NCBI GenBank assembly: GCA_905199135.1
Contig: CAJKFC010000040.1
Location: 1-16,238 of the forward strand
DNA length: 16,238 nucleotides
Source of the DNA: an uncultured Eubacteriales bacterium
GTDB lineage: Bacteria > Bacillota > Clostridia > Oscillospirales > Butyricicoccaceae
Direction: 5' to 3'
Under the pieces are notes generated by a model that made no database searches, had not been told where the DNA came from, and was given only the letters and a program-made list of their open reading frames with translations. The translations under genes were made by a program, and so were the position numbers. Positions within the stretch are counted from its first letter, which is position 1, and each line of letters begins with the position of its first letter. This document shows positions 13,606 to 16,238 of this stretch, piece by piece.

Positions 13606-16011
13606 CTACTGCTTTATTCCTATATTTGTGCCCTTTTTGCTCTCGGGCAGAATGAGAGTTTTTCCGCAGCTTTCTTCATTCTTTTTGGGGAATATCTCCT
13701 CCACCACCTGATCCATGTGGCTGACATAGACAAAGCGCAGGGTGTTTTTGACGGTGTCTTCCAGCTCGTCGATGTCATTTTTGTTGTCTATGGGCACTAT
13801 GACGGTTTTTACGCCATTTCTGTAAGCCGCCATTGTCTTTTCTTTAAGGCCGCCTATGGCTAAAACTCTGCCCCTTATGGTTATCTCGCCCGTCATGGCG
13901 TAGCATTTTTCGACAGGTCTGTCCGTAAGGGCAGATATTACGGCTGTGGCTATGCCTATGCCTGCCGACGGACCGTCCTTGGGCACGGCACCTTCGGGGA
14001 AGTGGACATGCATGTCGCACTTCTCATAGAAATCCTCGTCTATGCCGAGATTCTTGGCTCTGCTCCTTATATATGTGACTGCCGCCTTGACCGATTCCTT
14101 CATGACATCGCCCAGGTTGCCTGTCACCTCCATCTTGCCCTTGCCCTTGGTGACATTTACCTCTATCTGCAAGAGCTCGCCGCCCACCGAAGTGTAGGCA
14201 AGGCCGTTGACTACACCGACTTCTGCCGCCTTGAGCCCCTCTTTTTCGTCCTTAAACTTTTCGGCGCCCAAATAGTCCTTGAGATTTTCTTTGGTCACCT
14301 TTACGCTCTTGACGCCGTCGTTTACTATGGCGAGAGCAGTCTTGCGGCATATTTTTGCAAGAGTTCTCTCCAAAACTCTGACGCCCGACTCCCTTGTGTA
14401 TCCGTCTATCACAGCCATAAGGGTATTGTCATCTATTTTGAGCTGTCTCGGCAAAAGTCCGTGCTTTTTGAGCTGCTTGGGCAAGAGGTGCCTCTTGGCT
14501 ATCTCCAGCTTTTCCGTGTCGGTGTAGCTGCCTATCTCGATGAGCTCCATTCTGTCCAAAAGAGGTCTCGGGATATTGCCCACATCGTTGGCTGTCACTA
14601 TGAAAAGCACATGGGAGAGGTCGACGGGCACTTCTACAAAGTGATCTCTGAAGGCGTTGTTCTGCTCGCTGTCAAAGACCTCCAGAAGAGCGGCGTTGGG
14701 GTCGCCCTTGTAGTCGTTGCCCAGTTTGTCTATCTCGTCAACGAGAATTACGCAGTTCATGCTCTTTGCCTGGCGCAGAGCCGTGACAAAACGGCCGGGC
14801 ATTGCGCCGATATAGGTCTTTCTGTGACCTCTTATCTCGGCCTCATCTCGCACACCGCCCAAAGACAGCCTTGCGAATTTTCTGCCCATGGCACGGGCCA
14901 CCGACGAGGCTATCGAGGTCTTGCCCACGCCGGGAGGGCCTGCAAGACAGATTATCTGTCCGTCGGCCGAGCCCTTCATGGTCTTGACGGCAAACACCTC
15001 GAGAATTCTCTCCTTGACCTTTTCAAGGCCGTAGTGGTCGTGCTCCAAAATGGCTCTCGCCTTTTCTATATCGTCGTTTTCCTTTGTAAACTTGTTCCAC
15101 GGGATGTCGAGAATGGTGTCGAGATAGTTTCTCACCACTCCGCTTTCAGGGGAGTTTGCATACATTTTGGCAAGGCGTGATGCCTCTTTCAAAAGCTTCT
15201 TTTCCTCCTCCTCGGGAAGTCCCAGAGCCATTATCTTCTGCTTGTACTCAAGGCTTTCCGAAACGGTGTCCTCGCCCTCGCCCAGCTCCTCGGATATGAC
15301 CTTGAGCTGCTCTCTGAGATAGAAATCACGCTGATTTTTGTCGATGCCTATCTGCACCTTTTCCTGTATGCGGTTTTCTATCTCGATTATGTCGGCCTCT
15401 TCGGTCAGCACTTTTGTCAGCATGGAGGCCCTTTTCATGGGGTCCATCTGCTCCAAAAGAGCCTGTTTGTTCTCTATGGGAAGTATCGTGTTCTGGCATA
15501 TAAAGTCGCACAGCCTGCCTATGTCGCGGCTTTCGACGACGGTTATCATGACCTCGTCGGACACCGACCCCGAAACGGCGGCAAACTCGGAAAAGGCCTC
15601 CTGAAGCCTTCTCAAAACCGCCTGCTCACGCTTGGTGACGGCCTCTTTTTTCTCCTCTTCAAACAGCTCGACGCTGGCAACCATGTAGGGATTTTCCTCC
15701 AAAACCGTGTCGAGCTTTGCGCGGCATATGCCCTCTATGAGCACTCTGCGCACATTATTCTGAAGCTTTAATATCTGTCTGACCTTTGCCACTGTGCCTA
15801 TGGAGTAGAGGTCTTTTTGCTTGGGGTCCTCCACCTTGAGCTTTTTCTGTGACACCAGGAATATCCTGCCGCCATCGCCCGAAAGGGCGCTGTCCAAAGC
15901 TTTTATGGATTTTTCCCTGCCCACATCAAAGTGGAAAACCGTACCCGGAAAGACATTGAGCCCTCTGAGCGGCAGCACGGGCAAAATGTCTGTTTTCTTT
16001 TCTTTGTCCAT
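13606..16011 (-). CDS. lon: ATP-dependent Lon protease
   Basis: An 801-residue cytoplasmic AAA+ serine protease that degrades damaged and regulatory proteins. The N-terminal substrate-binding domain spans about 9-205, with a coiled-coil-like linker to about 310. The AAA+ module has Walker A GPPGVGKTS (358-366), Walker B VILVDEID (421-428), a sensor-1 Asn in TAND (about 475), an arginine finger in LLDRME (487) and sensor-2 Arg545. The protease domain has the catalytic dyad Ser682 (PKDGPSAG) and Lys725 (GGLKEKTMAA), spaced 43 residues as in E. coli Lon. Length is typical of LonA. The C-terminus (776-801) is a short charged tail. GGAGGAA lies 5 nt before ATG 16011. It is first in the fourteen-gene run. 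No CIRCE or CtsR-type heat-shock operator was seen upstream. Confidence 0.97.
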   Translation of the reverse strand: MDKEKKTDILPVLPLRGLNVFPGTVFHFDVGREKSIKALDSALSGDGGRIFLVSQKKLKVEDPKQKDLYSIGTVAKVRQILKLQNNVRRVLIEGICRAKLDTVLEENPYMVASVELFEEEKKEAVTKREQAVLRRLQEAFSEFAAVSGSVSDEVMITVVESRDIGRLCDFICQNTILPIENKQALLEQMDPMKRASMLTKVLTEEADIIEIENRIQEKVQIGIDKNQRDFYLREQLKVISEELGEGEDTVSESLEYKQKIMALGLPEEEEKKLLKEASRLAKMYANSPESGVVRNYLDTILDIPWNKFTKENDDIEKARAILEHDHYGLEKVKERILEVFAVKTMKGSADGQIICLAGPPGVGKTSIASSVARAMGRKFARLSLGGVRDEAEIRGHRKTYIGAMPGRFVTALRQAKSMNCVILVDEIDKLGNDYKGDPNAALLEVFDSEQNNAFRDHFVEVPVDLSHVLFIVTANDVGNIPRPLLDRMELIEIGSYTDTEKLEIAKRHLLPKQLKKHGLLPRQLKIDDNTLMAVIDGYTRESGVRVLERTLAKICRKTALAIVNDGVKSVKVTKENLKDYLGAEKFKDEKEGLKAAEVGVVNGLAYTSVGGELLQIEVNVTKGKGKMEVTGNLGDVMKESVKAAVTYIRSRAKNLGIDEDFYEKCDMHVHFPEGAVPKDGPSAGIGIATAVISALTDRPVEKCYAMTGEITIRGRVLAIGGLKEKTMAAYRNGVKTVIVPIDNKNDIDELEDTVKNTLRFVYVSHMDQVVEEIFPKKNEESCGKTLILPESKKGTNIGIKQ

Positions 16012-16092
16012 TATTTCCTCCGAATATATTTAAAAAGATAAAATCAAATTATCACCGACGATATTTATCCCATTATACAAGTATACTATCAT

Positions 16093-16121
16093 ATTATATA
16101 ATAAAAGCCCAAAAAGAACAA
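16093..16121 (-). promoter_or_regulatory. Probable SigA-type promoter of lon and the downstream operon
   Basis: On the minus strand, TTGTTC (16121-16116) and TATAAT (16098-16093) are 17 nt apart, upstream of a 5' leader of about 75 nt before the lon ATG. The -35 box is a partial match and the -10 box is perfect. A second TATAAT at 16077-16072 has no convincing -35 partner. AT-rich DNA gives such boxes by chance, so the assignment is moderate. Confidence 0.55.
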
Positions 16122-16163
16122 GGCTTTTTTGTTAATTAAATTTCCGATATAGTGTTTAAATAA

Positions 16164-16194
16164 AAAAACAATGCCGTCATTCGGCATTGTTTTT
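16164..16194 (-). terminator. Strong Rho-independent terminator upstream of lon
   Basis: Arms CAATGCCG (16169-16176) and CGGCATTG (16182-16189) pair perfectly around a 5-nt loop and are extended by five A-T pairs on the outside. On the minus strand the stem is followed by a T-run of at least seven, so it would stop leftward transcripts entering from beyond the window edge and insulate the lon promoter. It also has five T on the other strand and could work both ways. Confidence 0.85.
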
Positions 16195-16198
16195 AAAT

Positions 16199-16237
16199 TC
16201 AACGAATATCTCTATATTTTTTAAAATCAAATCCTTT
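16199..16237 (-). CDS. Possible C-terminal end of an unidentified minus-strand gene
   Basis: One minus-strand frame is open from the right edge to a TGA at 16201-16199, giving the tail KGFDFKKYRDIR, and the terminator hairpin begins five bases later. That spacing suits a gene end. A second frame stays open to a TGA inside the hairpin loop side and cannot be ruled out. The piece is too short to name. Confidence 0.3.
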   Translation of the reverse strand, partial: KGFDFKKYRDIR

Positions 16238-16238
16238 T

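Noticed and set aside
14002..15180. Plus-strand open frame (392 codons) opposite lon
   Set aside because: Lies across the AAA+ and protease domains of an intact Lon; composition is typical of an antisense frame.
16103..16128. AAAAGCC ... GGCTTTTTT as a second terminator upstream of lon
   Set aside because: The stem has only three G-C pairs and a 12-nt loop, and it overlaps the probable -35 region of the lon promoter; the hairpin at 16164-16194 is far stronger.
16021..16135. Heat-shock operator (CIRCE or CtsR type) in front of lon
   Set aside because: I looked for the TTAGCACTC/GAGTGCTAA repeat and for tandem GGTCAAA heptads and saw neither.

Overview
The window reads as chromosomal DNA of an endospore-forming (or spore-former-derived) member of the Clostridia (Firmicutes). 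Three things point there. IspH is fused to a four-domain ribosomal protein S1, an arrangement known from Clostridia. A sporulation-type YtfJ/GerW protein sits beside a DUF2953 (YtfI-like) protein. The gene order scpA-scpB-ytfI-ytfJ-dacF-rluB and cmk-plsC-ispH/rpsA is typical of the group. Base composition looks roughly balanced by eye, and no gene allows a genus-level call. No phage, transposon, CRISPR array, tRNA or rRNA was seen.

Layout. Left edge, + strand (1-2346): the last 30 codons of an FtsX/MacB-type ABC transporter permease, then a secreted 746-residue protein with three S-layer-homology (SLH) domains, whose ribosome binding site directly follows the permease stop codon. At 2351-2430 two Rho-independent terminators, one for each strand, separate this unit from everything to the right. 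From 16011 down to 2444 there is one unbroken run of fourteen minus-strand genes: lon, engB, lysA, an M50 zinc metalloprotease, scpA, scpB, DUF2953, ytfJ, a dacF-type D,D-carboxypeptidase, rluB, an HI0933/YhiN-type flavoprotein, cmk, plsC and ispH-rpsA. Neighbours overlap or are 0-16 nt apart, except for a 40-nt gap before the carboxypeptidase. The right edge (16012-16238) is AT-rich and holds the probable lon promoter and a strong terminator, probably for a leftward gene just outside the window.

Functionally the long run mixes housekeeping roles: protein quality control (Lon, membrane protease), ribosome biogenesis and translation (EngB, RluB, S1), chromosome condensation (ScpAB), lysine and cell-wall precursor supply (LysA), peptidoglycan trimming, sporulation (YtfJ), nucleotide supply (Cmk), phospholipid synthesis (PlsC) and isoprenoid synthesis (IspH). 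It looks like joined, individually conserved clostridial sub-clusters rather than a single pathway.

No new defence or mobile system was found. The most interesting signals are regulatory: a full-strength Shine-Dalgarno sequence inside the ispH-rpsA fusion, upstream of a methionine exactly at the domain junction, which could give a free S1 protein; and a perfect 9-bp inverted repeat that covers the ribosome binding site of the carboxypeptidase gene.
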